DNA of 30,621 bases, taken from contig CAVIIX010000024.1 in the NCBI GenBank assembly GCA_963643225.1, positions 1 to 30,621 on the forward strand. The letters run 5' to 3'. The position numbers were made by a program, and so were the translations under genes. Position 1 is the stretch's first letter, and each line of letters opens with the position of its first letter. The DNA comes from UBA1258 sp963643225. GTDB lineage: Bacteria; Bacillota; Clostridia; Lachnospirales; Lachnospiraceae. Below, in pieces: positions 6,673-14,788 of this stretch. The notes under the pieces are model-generated. The model was not told the origin of the DNA. It did no database searches and saw only the letters and a program-made list of their open reading frames with translations.

Positions 6673-7854
6673 ATGGCTAAAAAAGTAGTTATCGCAAGCG
6701 CTTGTCGTACAGCTATCGGCACAATGGGTGGTACACTTTCCACAACTCCCGCAGCTGACCTTGGCGCTATTGTTATTAAGGAAGCAATCAATCGTGCAGG
6801 CATTAAGCCAGAAGATGTAGACCAGGTTTACATGGGCTGTGTTATTCAGGCAGGTCTTGGACAGAACGTTGCACGTCAGGCTACATTAAAGGCAGGTCTT
6901 CCTATAGAGACACCTGCAGTTACCATGAACGTTGTATGTGGTTCAGGTCTTAACTGTGTTAACCAGGCAGCTCAGATGATTATGGCGGGCGATGCTGACG
7001 TAGTTGTTGCAGGCGGTATGGAAAACATGTCAATGGCTCCCTACGCTATTCCACAGGCTCGTTATGGTTACCGTATGAACAACGGCACACTGGTTGACTG
7101 TATGATAAAGGATGCTCTTTGGGATGCATTCAATGACTACCACATGATCAAGACAGCAGATAACATCGCAAAACAGTGGGGTCTTACCCGTGAAGAGCTT
7201 GATGAATTTGCATTAAAGAGCCAGCAGAAGGCTTGTGCAGCTATCGAAGCAGGCGCATTCAAGAAGGAAATTGTTCCTGTAGAAGTTAAGAAGAAAAAGG
7301 AAGTTGTTGTATTTGATACAGACGAAGGCCCCAGACCCGGTTCTACAATGGAAGGTCTTGCAAAGCTTCGTACCATCAATCCCGACGGTTACGTTACAGC
7401 AGGTAACGCTTCCGGTATCAACGACGGTGCAGCAGCAGTTGTTGTTATGAGCGAAGAAAAGGCAAAAGAACTCGGCGTTAAGCCCATGGCTACATTTGTA
7501 GCAGGTGCTCTTGCAGGCGTTGATCCTTCAATCATGGGTATCGGCCCCGTTGCAGCTACCAAGAAGGTTATGGCTAAGGCCGGCTACAAGATTGAAGACT
7601 TCGACATCATCGAAGCCAATGAAGCTTTTGCAGCTCAGTCCGTTGCAGTTGGTAAGGACTTAGGCATCGATGTTGACAAGCAGTTAAATCCTAATGGTGG
7701 TGCAATTGCTTTAGGACATCCCGTAGGTGCATCAGGCTGTCGTATCCTTGTTACACTTCTCCACGAAATGGAAGCAAAGGATGCAAAGAAGGGTCTTGCT
7801 ACTCTTTGTATCGGCGGCGGCATGGGTTGTGCAACAATCGTTGAACGCGATTAA
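6673..7854 (+). CDS. thl: Acetyl-CoA acetyltransferase (thiolase)
   Basis: This joins two acetyl-CoA into acetoacetyl-CoA, the first committed step of butyrate formation. At 393 residues it has normal thiolase length. Cys89 in NVVCGSG is the nucleophile, GHPVGASG carries the active-site His, and LCIGGGMGCA carries the second catalytic Cys near the C-terminus. The start follows AAGGAG. It is the first gene of thl-crt-hbd-bcd-etfB-etfA, behind a good promoter and a Rex-like site. A stable hairpin without a T-run lies in the 132-bp gap before crt, so read-through is expected. Confidence 0.95.
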   Translation: MAKKVVIASACRTAIGTMGGTLSTTPAADLGAIVIKEAINRAGIKPEDVDQVYMGCVIQAGLGQNVARQATLKAGLPIETPAVTMNVVCGSGLNCVNQAAQMIMAGDADVVVAGGMENMSMAPYAIPQARYGYRMNNGTLVDCMIKDALWDAFNDYHMIKTADNIAKQWGLTREELDEFALKSQQKACAAIEAGAFKKEIVPVEVKKKKEVVVFDTDEGPRPGSTMEGLAKLRTINPDGYVTAGNASGINDGAAAVVVMSEEKAKELGVKPMATFVAGALAGVDPSIMGIGPVAATKKVMAKAGYKIEDFDIIEANEAFAAQSVAVGKDLGIDVDKQLNPNGGAIALGHPVGASGCRILVTLLHEMEAKDAKKGLATLCIGGGMGCATIVERD

Positions 7855-7874
7855 TCAGCAAAAGAAAATTAACC

Positions 7875-7904
7875 ATATCCGGGGTAGATTTCTTCCTCGG
7901 ATAT
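7875..7904 (+). other. Intercistronic hairpin between thl and crt
   Basis: ATATCCGGGG (7875-7884) pairs with CCTCGGATAT (7895-7904) over 10 bp with one G-U and a 10-nt loop. No T-tract follows directly, so it is more likely an mRNA-stability or processing element than a full terminator. A T-run (7929-7936) lies 25 nt further on. Confidence 0.55.
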
Positions 7905-7986
7905 TGGTGTGTTTAAACGGTCAAAGCTTTTTTTTGGGCCAAAATAAATAAGCACCTATATATCATAGAAGAAAAGGAGTACAAAC

Positions 7987-8817
7987 ATGGATTTTGTATT
8001 GTATGAACAGAAGGGCGCTTACGGTGTTATCACCATCAATCGTCCTCAGGCTTTAAATGCACTTAATTCACAGGTTTTGGATGAATTAAAGGCTACATTT
8101 GAAAGTGTTAATTTAAATGAAGTGAGAGCATTGGTTCTTACGGGTGCCGGTGAAAAGTCATTTGTAGCAGGCGCTGATATCGGCGAAATGTCTACTCTTA
8201 CAAAGGCTGAAGGCGAAGCCTTCGGTAAGAAGGGTAATGACGTTTTCCGTATGATAGAGGTATTTCCTATCCCCGTTATTGCAGCTGTTAACGGCTTTGC
8301 ACTTGGTGGCGGCTGTGAAATTTCCATGAGCTGTGACATCAGACTCTGCTCTGATAACGCAATGTTTGGTCAGCCTGAAGTGGGCCTTGGCATCACCCCT
8401 GGCTTTGGTGGCACTCAGAGACTTGCCCGTTTGGTAGGCGCAGGCATGGCTAAGCAGTTGATTTACACAGCAAAGAACATTAAGGCTATGGAAGCTTTAA
8501 GAATCGGCCTTGTTAACCAGGTTGTTTCAGCAGAGCTTGATGAAGCAGGAAATGTTGTTAAGACTGCTAAGGAAAACTTACTTGCTGTAGCGGAAAAGAT
8601 GGCTGCTACAATCGCACAGAACGCTCCAATTGCTGTGAGAAACTGCAAGAAGGCAATCAACGAAGGCCTTGAAGCTGATATGGATAAGGCAATCGTTATT
8701 GAAGAAAAATTATTCGGCGACTGCTTTGAAACAGAGGACCAGAAGGCAGGCATGGGCAACTTCCTTGAAAAGGATAAAGAAAAGAAATTAAAGGTTGTGC
8801 CTTTTAAGAATTGCTAA
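7987..8817 (+). CDS. crt: 3-Hydroxybutyryl-CoA dehydratase (crotonase)
   Basis: This dehydrates 3-hydroxybutyryl-CoA to crotonyl-CoA. It is a 276-residue crotonase-fold protein, slightly longer than the usual 260, with an insertion (VSAELDEAGNVVK) after about residue 180. Visible signatures are NRPQALNALN, the CoA-binding FVAGADI, the oxyanion-hole GFALGGGCE, and PEVGLGITPGFGGTQ; the Glu in each of the last two corresponds to the catalytic pair. The ATG follows AAAAGGAG. Order and context make short-chain dehydratase activity far more likely than another crotonase function. Confidence 0.94.
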   Translation: MDFVLYEQKGAYGVITINRPQALNALNSQVLDELKATFESVNLNEVRALVLTGAGEKSFVAGADIGEMSTLTKAEGEAFGKKGNDVFRMIEVFPIPVIAAVNGFALGGGCEISMSCDIRLCSDNAMFGQPEVGLGITPGFGGTQRLARLVGAGMAKQLIYTAKNIKAMEALRIGLVNQVVSAELDEAGNVVKTAKENLLAVAEKMAATIAQNAPIAVRNCKKAINEGLEADMDKAIVIEEKLFGDCFETEDQKAGMGNFLEKDKEKKLKVVPFKNC

Positions 8818-8859
8818 CAATTATTTTACGTATAAAGAAAAATTAAGGAGGAACTACTA

Positions 8860-9732
8860 ATGAAGGTAGGCGTAATTGGTGCCGGCACCATGGGACAGGG
8901 CATTGCTAAGGCATTTGCTCAGACAGAAGGCTACGAAGTTGCACTCTGCGATATTAAGCAGGAGTGGGCTGAAGGCGGAAAAGACAAGATTGTAAAAGGT
9001 TATGCAAAGCTTGTTGAAAAAGGAAAATTAACACAGGAAGCTGTTGACGCAATCGTTAACAAGATTACTCCCGGTTTAAAAGAAAATCTTTGTGCAGACT
9101 GCGATTTAATCGTTGAAGCTGCTTTCGAAGATATGACAGTTAAGCAGACTACATTCAAGGAATTAGATGCTATCTGTAAGGAATCCTGCGTGTTTGCTTC
9201 CAACACTTCTTCTTTATCCATTACCGAAATCGGTAAGGGCGTAAACAGACCTGTTGTAGGTATGCACTTCTTCAATCCTGCAGACAGAATGAAATTAATC
9301 GAAGTTATCGCAGGTGTTAACACACCCGATGAAATCGTAGAAACCATCAAGAAGATTTCAGAAGAAATCGGCAAGACACCCGTACAGGTTAATGAGGCAG
9401 CAGGCTTCGTTGTAAACCGTATCTTAATTCCTATGATTAACGAAGCTGCATTTATCAAGATGGAAGGTGTTTCAGATATTGAAGGTATTGATACCGCTAT
9501 GAAGCTTGGTGCTAACCATCCTATGGGACCCCTTGAACTCGGCGATTATGTAGGTCTTGATATCTGCCTTGCCATTATGGATGTTTTATACAAAGAAACA
9601 GGCGATTCAAAATATCGTGCATGCCCTCTTATCCGTAAGATGGTACGCGGCGGTAACCTTGGCTGCAAGTCCGGTAAGGGCTTCTACATCTACAATGCTG
9701 ACAGAACAAAGACACCTGTAGATGCACAGTAG
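8860..9732 (+). CDS. hbd: 3-Hydroxybutyryl-CoA dehydrogenase
   Basis: This reduces acetoacetyl-CoA to 3-hydroxybutyryl-CoA with NAD(P)H. It has 290 residues. The N-terminal dinucleotide-binding fold starts GVIGAGTMGQGIA; His136 in GMHFFNP is the catalytic His and Asn139 follows it. The C-terminal domain has FVVNRILIPMINEA and NHPMGPLELGDYVGLD. The start follows AAGGAGG. A 223-bp gap with a hairpin and a degenerate repeat copy separates it from bcd. Confidence 0.95.
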   Translation: MKVGVIGAGTMGQGIAKAFAQTEGYEVALCDIKQEWAEGGKDKIVKGYAKLVEKGKLTQEAVDAIVNKITPGLKENLCADCDLIVEAAFEDMTVKQTTFKELDAICKESCVFASNTSSLSITEIGKGVNRPVVGMHFFNPADRMKLIEVIAGVNTPDEIVETIKKISEEIGKTPVQVNEAAGFVVNRILIPMINEAAFIKMEGVSDIEGIDTAMKLGANHPMGPLELGDYVGLDICLAIMDVLYKETGDSKYRACPLIRKMVRGGNLGCKSGKGFYIYNADRTKTPVDAQ

Positions 9733-9751
9733 GTTTTAACTCAGTTAGATA

Positions 9752-9788
9752 AATCTCCCTCCTTTAAGCGATAGCAAAGGAGGGGATT
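9752..9788 (+). other. Strong intercistronic hairpin between hbd and bcd
   Basis: TCCCTCCTTT (9756-9765) pairs with AAAGGAGGGG (9776-9785), extended by three more pairs past a bulged C, with a 10-nt loop. No T-tract follows. The 3' arm is also a perfect Shine-Dalgarno-like AAAGGAGG with no start codon behind it. The structure may protect or split the long mRNA. Confidence 0.6.
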
Positions 9789-9835
9789 ATCACATGCTAT
9801 ACTCAGTCTGGGCTTAAGCTCTGACTTAAGTTAAA

Positions 9836-9923
9836 CGCTTTGCGAAGATGCACACGGATTAAAGGATTAGGATGTCTGCATTGACAGAATCGAATCCGGC
9901 ACCGTGGACTCGCAAGCGAATCT
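9836..9923 (+). repeat. Degenerate copy of the dispersed element inside the operon
   Basis: GATGCACAC...AAGGAT...GATGTCTGCATTGACAG...CGGCACCGTGG...CTCGCAAGCGAATC follows the order of the copy at 6361-6528, but the stems are eroded (for example GACTCGC-AA-GCGAATC has a mismatch). It is part of the hbd-bcd spacer. Confidence 0.5.
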
Positions 9924-9955
9924 TACGTATATTATTTTAGGAGGAAATATAAATC

Positions 9956-11122
9956 ATGGATTTTACTTTAAGCAAAGAACATGAAATGGCGAGACAGTTA
10001 TTTAAAGACTTCGCTGAAAAAGAAGTAAAGCCACTCGCACAGGAAATTGACGAAGCTCACAGATTCCCAAGAGAAACTGTTGACAAGCTTGCTAAGTATG
10101 GTTTCTTAGGTATTCCCGTTGCTAAGGAATACGGCGGACAGGGCTGTGACGTATTAACATACGTTATGTGTGTAGAAGAGATGTCAAAGGTATGCGGCAC
10201 CACGGGTGTTATCGTATCTGCTCATACATCCCTTTGCGTAGACCCCATTATGACATTTGGTACGGAAGAACAGAAGCAGAAATATGCTATTCCCCTTGCA
10301 AAGGGCGAAAAACTCGGTGCATTCGGCTTGACTGAGCCAGGTGCAGGTACCGACGCTCAGGGTCAGCAGACAAAGGCTGTTTTAGATGGTGACGAATGGG
10401 TACTTAACGGTTCCAAGTGCTTCATCACAAACGGTAAGGAAGCGGATGTATACGTAATCTTTGCTGTAACAGGCAAGATTGAAAAGAGAGGCAAGTTCAT
10501 CAAGGAAATCAGCGCATTCATCGTTGAAAAGGGTACACCCGGATTTACATTTGGTACCAAGGAAAACAAGATGGGTATCTGTGCTTCTTCTACCTATGAA
10601 CTTATTTTCACAGACTGCCGTATCCCCAAGGCAAACATGCTTGGTGCTCAGGGTAAAGGCTTTAACATTGCTATGCATACTCTTGACGGCGGCCGTATCG
10701 GTATCGCTGCTCAGGCACTCGGCATTGCAGAAGGTGCATTAGAAACAACAATTGCTTACGTTAAGGAAAGAAAGCAGTTTGGCAAGACAATTGCTCAGCA
10801 GCAGAACACTCAGTTCCAGTTAGCTGACATGGCTACCAAGGTTGAAGCTGCCAAGAACCTTGTTTACAAGGCAGCACTTACCAAGGATGCATACACAAAG
10901 AATCCTAAGATTTCCTACTCTGTAGAGGCAGCTATGGCTAAATTATATGCAGCAGAGGTTGCTATGGAGGTTACCACAAAGTGTGTTCAGTTACACGGTG
11001 GTTACGGCTACATAAAGGAATATGGCGTTGAGCGCATGATGAGAGACGCAAAGATCACTGAAATCTACGAAGGTACCAGTGAAGTTCAGCGTATGGTTAT
11101 CAGCGCCAACTTATTAAAGTAG
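9956..11122 (+). CDS. bcd: Butyryl-CoA dehydrogenase
   Basis: This FAD enzyme of the acyl-CoA dehydrogenase family works with EtfAB to reduce crotonyl-CoA to butyryl-CoA using NADH. In Clostridia the complex also reduces ferredoxin by electron bifurcation. At 388 residues it is full length. FAD and substrate motifs FGLTEPGAGTDA and FITNGKEADVY are present, and the C-terminal EIYEGTSEVQ holds the catalytic Glu. The start is ATG after TAGGAGGAAA. EtfB follows after 14 bp, consistent with a protein complex made together. Confidence 0.95.
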   Translation: MDFTLSKEHEMARQLFKDFAEKEVKPLAQEIDEAHRFPRETVDKLAKYGFLGIPVAKEYGGQGCDVLTYVMCVEEMSKVCGTTGVIVSAHTSLCVDPIMTFGTEEQKQKYAIPLAKGEKLGAFGLTEPGAGTDAQGQQTKAVLDGDEWVLNGSKCFITNGKEADVYVIFAVTGKIEKRGKFIKEISAFIVEKGTPGFTFGTKENKMGICASSTYELIFTDCRIPKANMLGAQGKGFNIAMHTLDGGRIGIAAQALGIAEGALETTIAYVKERKQFGKTIAQQQNTQFQLADMATKVEAAKNLVYKAALTKDAYTKNPKISYSVEAAMAKLYAAEVAMEVTTKCVQLHGGYGYIKEYGVERMMRDAKITEIYEGTSEVQRMVISANLLK

Positions 11123-11136
11123 GAGGAACGAAAAAT

Positions 11137-11922
11137 ATGAAGATTATTGTATGTATTAAGCAGGTTCCCGATACTAAGGGCGGCGTTAAGTTTAACCCTG
11201 ACGGAACACTTGACAGAGGCGCAATGCTTGCAATCATGAACCCTGATGACAAAGCAGGTCTTGAAGCAGCACTTCGTTTGAAAGATCAGTACGGCGCAGA
11301 GGTTACCGTACTTACAATGGGCCTTCCCAAGGCAGCAGACGTTTTAAGAGAAGCAATCGCTATGGGCGCTGACAAGGGCGTATTAGTAACAGACAGAGTA
11401 TTAGGCGGTGCCGATACCTGGGCTACTTCCACCACAATCGCAGGCGCTATCAGAAATCTTGAATATGATTTAATCATCACAGGTCGTCAGGCTATCGATG
11501 GAGACACCGCACAGGTTGGTCCTCAGATTGCTGAACACTTAGGCATTCCCGTAATTTCCTATGCTCAGGAAATCAAGGTTGACGGCGATAAGGTAACAGT
11601 TAAGCGCCAGTATGATGACAGATATCACATGGTTGAAGCTAAGATGCCCTGCCTTATCACAGCACTTTCAGAATTAAACGATCCAAGATACATGACTCCC
11701 GGCGGCATCTTCGATGCATGCAAGGCTGAAATCACAACCTGGGGCCGTGCAGATCTTAAGGATGTTGAAGATTGCAACTTAGGTCTTGCAGGTTCACCTA
11801 CAAAGATTGCTAAGGCATCAGACAAGGTAAGAAAGGGTGCAGGCGAAAAGGTTACACCCGATACACCTTCAGATGCAGTTGATTATATCGTAGGCAAGCT
11901 TAAAGAAAAGTTTGTTATCTAA
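11137..11922 (+). CDS. etfB: Electron-transfer flavoprotein beta subunit
   Basis: This 261-residue subunit pairs with EtfA to carry electrons from NADH to Bcd and ferredoxin. Family features are the N-terminal MKIIVCIKQVPDTKGGVKF, the nucleotide-fold stretch AVTVLTMG-like EVTVLTMGLPKA, and the ITGRQAIDGDTAQVGPQIAEHLG signature. It is set between bcd and etfA with short spacers (14 and 17 bp) and an AGGAGG site. Confidence 0.94.
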   Translation: MKIIVCIKQVPDTKGGVKFNPDGTLDRGAMLAIMNPDDKAGLEAALRLKDQYGAEVTVLTMGLPKAADVLREAIAMGADKGVLVTDRVLGGADTWATSTTIAGAIRNLEYDLIITGRQAIDGDTAQVGPQIAEHLGIPVISYAQEIKVDGDKVTVKRQYDDRYHMVEAKMPCLITALSELNDPRYMTPGGIFDACKAEITTWGRADLKDVEDCNLGLAGSPTKIAKASDKVRKGAGEKVTPDTPSDAVDYIVGKLKEKFVI

Positions 11923-11939
11923 TAGGAGGCTAAAGTAAT

Positions 11940-12989
11940 ATGAACTTAGAAGAATATAAGGGAGTATTCGTGTTTGCACAGCAGGTTGACAATGAAGTCT
12001 CCGGTATTGCATACGAATTACTTGGTAAAGCTAAAGAACTCGCTGCTCCTTTAAATGCACAGGTAACAGCAGTTTTAATCGGTTCAGGCGTTAAGAACCT
12101 TTGTGACTCACTCGCTGAGTATGGCGCAGACAGAGTTATCCTTGTAGATGACCCTGAATTAAAGGATTACAGAACAGAGCCTTATGCTCATGCTCTTGCA
12201 TCCGTTATCAATGAATACAAGCCAGAAATCATGTTAGTTGGCGCTACAGCCATCGGACGTGATCTTGGCCCTACAGTTTCTGCAAGAGTACAGACAGGTC
12301 TTACAGCAGACTGTACAGTACTTGAAATCGGTGACTTCCCTCTCGTTGCTATTCCCGGTAAGGAATCCGAGCAGAAGCATAATCAGTTACTTATGACACG
12401 TCCTGCCTTCGGCGGCAACACAATCGCTACAATCGCCTGCCCCAACAACCGTCCTCAGATGGCTACAGTTCGTCCCGGCGTTATGCAGAAGATTGACCCA
12501 ATTAAGGGCGCTAAGGCTGAAATCGTTGAATACAATCCCGGTTTCAAGCCCAACAATAAATACGTTACCATCAAGGAAATTGTTAAGGCCGTTAACGACG
12601 TAGCAGACATTATGGATGCAAAGATATTAGTATCCGGCGGCCGTGGTGTTGGCTCTGCAGAAAACTTCAAGATTCTTGAGGATTTAGCTGAAGCTTTAGG
12701 CGGAACAGTTTCCTGCTCACGTGCAGTTGTTGATTCAGGCTGGAAGCCTAAGGATTTACAGGTTGGTCAGACAGGTAAGACCGTCAGACCTCACGTATAT
12801 TTTGCAATCGGTATTTCAGGTGCCATCCAGCACGTTGCAGGTATGGAAGAATCAGACATCATTATCGCTATCAACAAGGATGAAGATGCTCCTATCTTTG
12901 ACGTAGCAGATTACGGCGTAGTAGGTGACTTAAACAAGATTGTTCCAGAACTTACAGCCAAGATTAAGGCAGCAATCGCAAATAAATAA
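11940..12989 (+). CDS. etfA: Electron-transfer flavoprotein alpha subunit
   Basis: This 349-residue partner of EtfB is the last gene before the terminator. The N-terminal alpha/beta domain runs to about residue 195. The C-terminal FAD domain has VSGGRGVGSAENF, SRAVVDSGW, VGQTGKTVRP and YFAIGISGAIQH, the usual FAD-binding block. No ferredoxin domain is fused to the N-terminus, unlike some EtfA proteins. The start ATG follows TAGGAGG. Confidence 0.95.
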   Translation: MNLEEYKGVFVFAQQVDNEVSGIAYELLGKAKELAAPLNAQVTAVLIGSGVKNLCDSLAEYGADRVILVDDPELKDYRTEPYAHALASVINEYKPEIMLVGATAIGRDLGPTVSARVQTGLTADCTVLEIGDFPLVAIPGKESEQKHNQLLMTRPAFGGNTIATIACPNNRPQMATVRPGVMQKIDPIKGAKAEIVEYNPGFKPNNKYVTIKEIVKAVNDVADIMDAKILVSGGRGVGSAENFKILEDLAEALGGTVSCSRAVVDSGWKPKDLQVGQTGKTVRPHVYFAIGISGAIQHVAGMEESDIIIAINKDEDAPIFDVADYGVVGDLNKIVPELTAKIKAAIANK

Positions 12990-13000
12990 TTAAAAATTTT

Positions 13001-13034
13001 AAGAGCTTCTCTTTTAGAGGGGCTCTTTTTCTTT
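13001..13034 (+). terminator. Rho-independent terminator of the thl-etfA operon
   Basis: AAGAGCTTCTCT (13001-13012) pairs with AGAGGGGCTCTT (13016-13027) including two G-U pairs, a 3-nt loop, then TTTTTCTTT. It separates the operon from the chemoreceptor and ptb-buk. Confidence 0.9.
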
Positions 13035-13042
13035 ATATAAGG

Positions 13043-13072
13043 AAAAGGCACTTCGTGCCAAGAAGACGCAGT
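13043..13072 (+). repeat. Short fragment of the dispersed element
   Basis: GGCAC-TTC-GTGCC followed by AAGAAGACGCA matches the GGCAC-TAC-GTGCC module and the start of its right flank in the 136-bp unit. Again only the loop base differs. Confidence 0.5.
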
Positions 13073-13177
13073 AAATATTAACGAAATATTAAACGATTCT
13101 CCGTAGAAATGGAAATTCTCTGTGTGATAAAATAGAACTTATAAAGAAACTTATTTTGCGTAATCGGAGGGGAAATC

Positions 13178-14656
13178 ATGAACACAAATCAATCTGATAT
13201 GTCAAGAATTAATAAGAAAAGCATTACGCTTTATACCATTATTACGACAATACTTCTTGTTGCCTATGGTATACAGTTTGCTAAGGGCGAAAAGACTGCC
13301 GGAATTTACGCACTTTTAGCAATAACGGACATGGCCCCTGTGGTAGGAGCCTGGATGCTTTATAAGAAAGATCCAGAATCAGACTTAATTAAGCATGTAA
13401 TGGGTGTAGGCTACGGACTTTTCTTTATCATAAGCTGCTTTACTTCAGACCAGCAGTTGGTATTTACCTATTCAATTCCAATGCTTCTTATGGTAACAAT
13501 GTACAACGATTTTAAATTTTCAATGAGAATTTCTTTGATGATGGGTCTTGTCACGGTTATTCATTCAATCTGGTTTACGGCTCTTCAGGGCTGGACCTCT
13601 TCTGCGATTGCAGCCCTTGAAATCGAAGCAATCGTTACTATTTTAATATGTTCCTTCTCGGTAGTGTGCAACAAGATGGTGGCGACATTAAATAAAGAAA
13701 AAGTGGATGCCATCGATGAAGCCGGTGCAAAGACAGGCAATATGCTTGAAGAAATCATGAAGATTTCAGGCAATATGATTGAAGAGGTTAATGAAATCTC
13801 CGATAAGATGACACAGCTTTCCGCATCAAGTGAAGAGACACTTGCTTCCATGCAGGAGGTGCAGACAGGAACTGCCGATTCTGCTGACAGCATTCAGAAT
13901 CAGTTAATTAAGACTGAAGAAATTCAGGCTCAGATTACAAAGGTAACAGACGCTTCTTCCTCAATCGGAAGCAATGTAAATACAACGGTTGATGCCTGCC
14001 ACGAGGGTCGTGACAATATCGAAACACTTATGAAGCAGTCAAAGATTTCTGAAGAAGCAGGCGCTGAAGTCATGAAGGAAGTTGAAGAATTAAAGGCTTC
14101 AACGGTTCAGATGGAATCAATTGTTGAATTAATTAAGAGTGTAGCAAGTCAGACAAGCTTACTTGCCTTAAATGCTTCAATTGAAGCTGCAAGAGCAGGA
14201 GAAGCCGGAAGAGGCTTTGCAGTAGTTGCAACGGAAATTTCAAATCTTGCAAATCAGACTCAGACAGCAACCGGCAACATAAGTGAAATCATTGCAGGCA
14301 TTTCCACGAAAATGAACATGGTGGTAACTGCCATAAGCTCATTGGTTGAATCAAACAAGATTCAGAACGAATCAGCTCAGGTTACATCCGGTTCCTTTGA
14401 TAAGATCGTTGAATCCATCCGTGAAATCAGGGATGATTCAAAAACCCTTTCAAACGTAGTAACAATGCTAGCGACAGCCAACCAGGAAATCGTTGAAAGC
14501 ATCCAGACGATTTCAGCAATTACCGAAGAGGTTTCGGCTCATTCTTCAACCACATGCGAAGCTACTGAGCAAAACGAAAAGATTGTTGAAGACGTTCAGC
14601 AGGTAGTGGAAAAGATGATAAATAACGCTGAAAGGCTCAGCAGCTTAAAACAGTAG
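13178..14656 (+). CDS. Membrane methyl-accepting chemotaxis protein without HAMP
   Basis: This 492-residue receptor has about six hydrophobic segments in residues 16-165 with very short loops, so there is no large outside sensor domain. No clear HAMP region follows. The remainder (about 195-490) is the long signalling coiled coil with the conserved hairpin tip QTSLLALNASIEAARAGE followed by AGRGFAVVATEISNLA, which contacts CheA/CheW. It likely senses something in or near the membrane, or cell energy state; the ligand is unknown. It has its own ribosome site (CGGAGGGGAAATC) and is bounded by terminators at 13001 and 14681, so it is a separate unit between two parts of the butyrate pathway. A TAAAAT box at 13128-13133 preceded by TGA is a weak promoter candidate. 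Confidence 0.92.
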   Translation: MNTNQSDMSRINKKSITLYTIITTILLVAYGIQFAKGEKTAGIYALLAITDMAPVVGAWMLYKKDPESDLIKHVMGVGYGLFFIISCFTSDQQLVFTYSIPMLLMVTMYNDFKFSMRISLMMGLVTVIHSIWFTALQGWTSSAIAALEIEAIVTILICSFSVVCNKMVATLNKEKVDAIDEAGAKTGNMLEEIMKISGNMIEEVNEISDKMTQLSASSEETLASMQEVQTGTADSADSIQNQLIKTEEIQAQITKVTDASSSIGSNVNTTVDACHEGRDNIETLMKQSKISEEAGAEVMKEVEELKASTVQMESIVELIKSVASQTSLLALNASIEAARAGEAGRGFAVVATEISNLANQTQTATGNISEIIAGISTKMNMVVTAISSLVESNKIQNESAQVTSGSFDKIVESIREIRDDSKTLSNVVTMLATANQEIVESIQTISAITEEVSAHSSTTCEATEQNEKIVEDVQQVVEKMINNAERLSSLKQ

Positions 14657-14680
14657 TGAAAAGGAACAAAAAATATTGAG

Positions 14681-14708
14681 AAAAGGGGCTTTTATAAGCC
14701 CTTTTTCT
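14681..14708 (+). terminator. Rho-independent terminator of the chemoreceptor gene
   Basis: AAAAGGGGCTT (14681-14691) pairs with AAGCCCTTTTT (14696-14706) with one G-U pair, a 4-nt loop and a T-rich tail. Confidence 0.85.
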
Positions 14709-14728
14709 GTGGACTTTTATCTGACAGA

Positions 14729-14746
14729 GTGTTATTATTTTAACGA
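14729..14746. promoter_or_regulatory. Candidate weaker Rex site before ptb
   Basis: GTGTTATtattTTAACGA matches TTGTTAA-N4-TTAACAA at 11 of 14 half-site positions. It lies between a possible -35 (CTGACA, 14721-14726) and -10 (GATAAA, 14745-14750) of ptb-buk. A-T richness makes a chance match possible. Confidence 0.35.
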
Positions 14747-14788
14747 TAAATTGAATTTTAAATATCCAATATATATAAGGAGGCAGTA

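Noticed and set aside
13070..13095. Rex site before the chemoreceptor gene
   Set aside because: Only a right half (TTAACGA) is present; the left half does not match.
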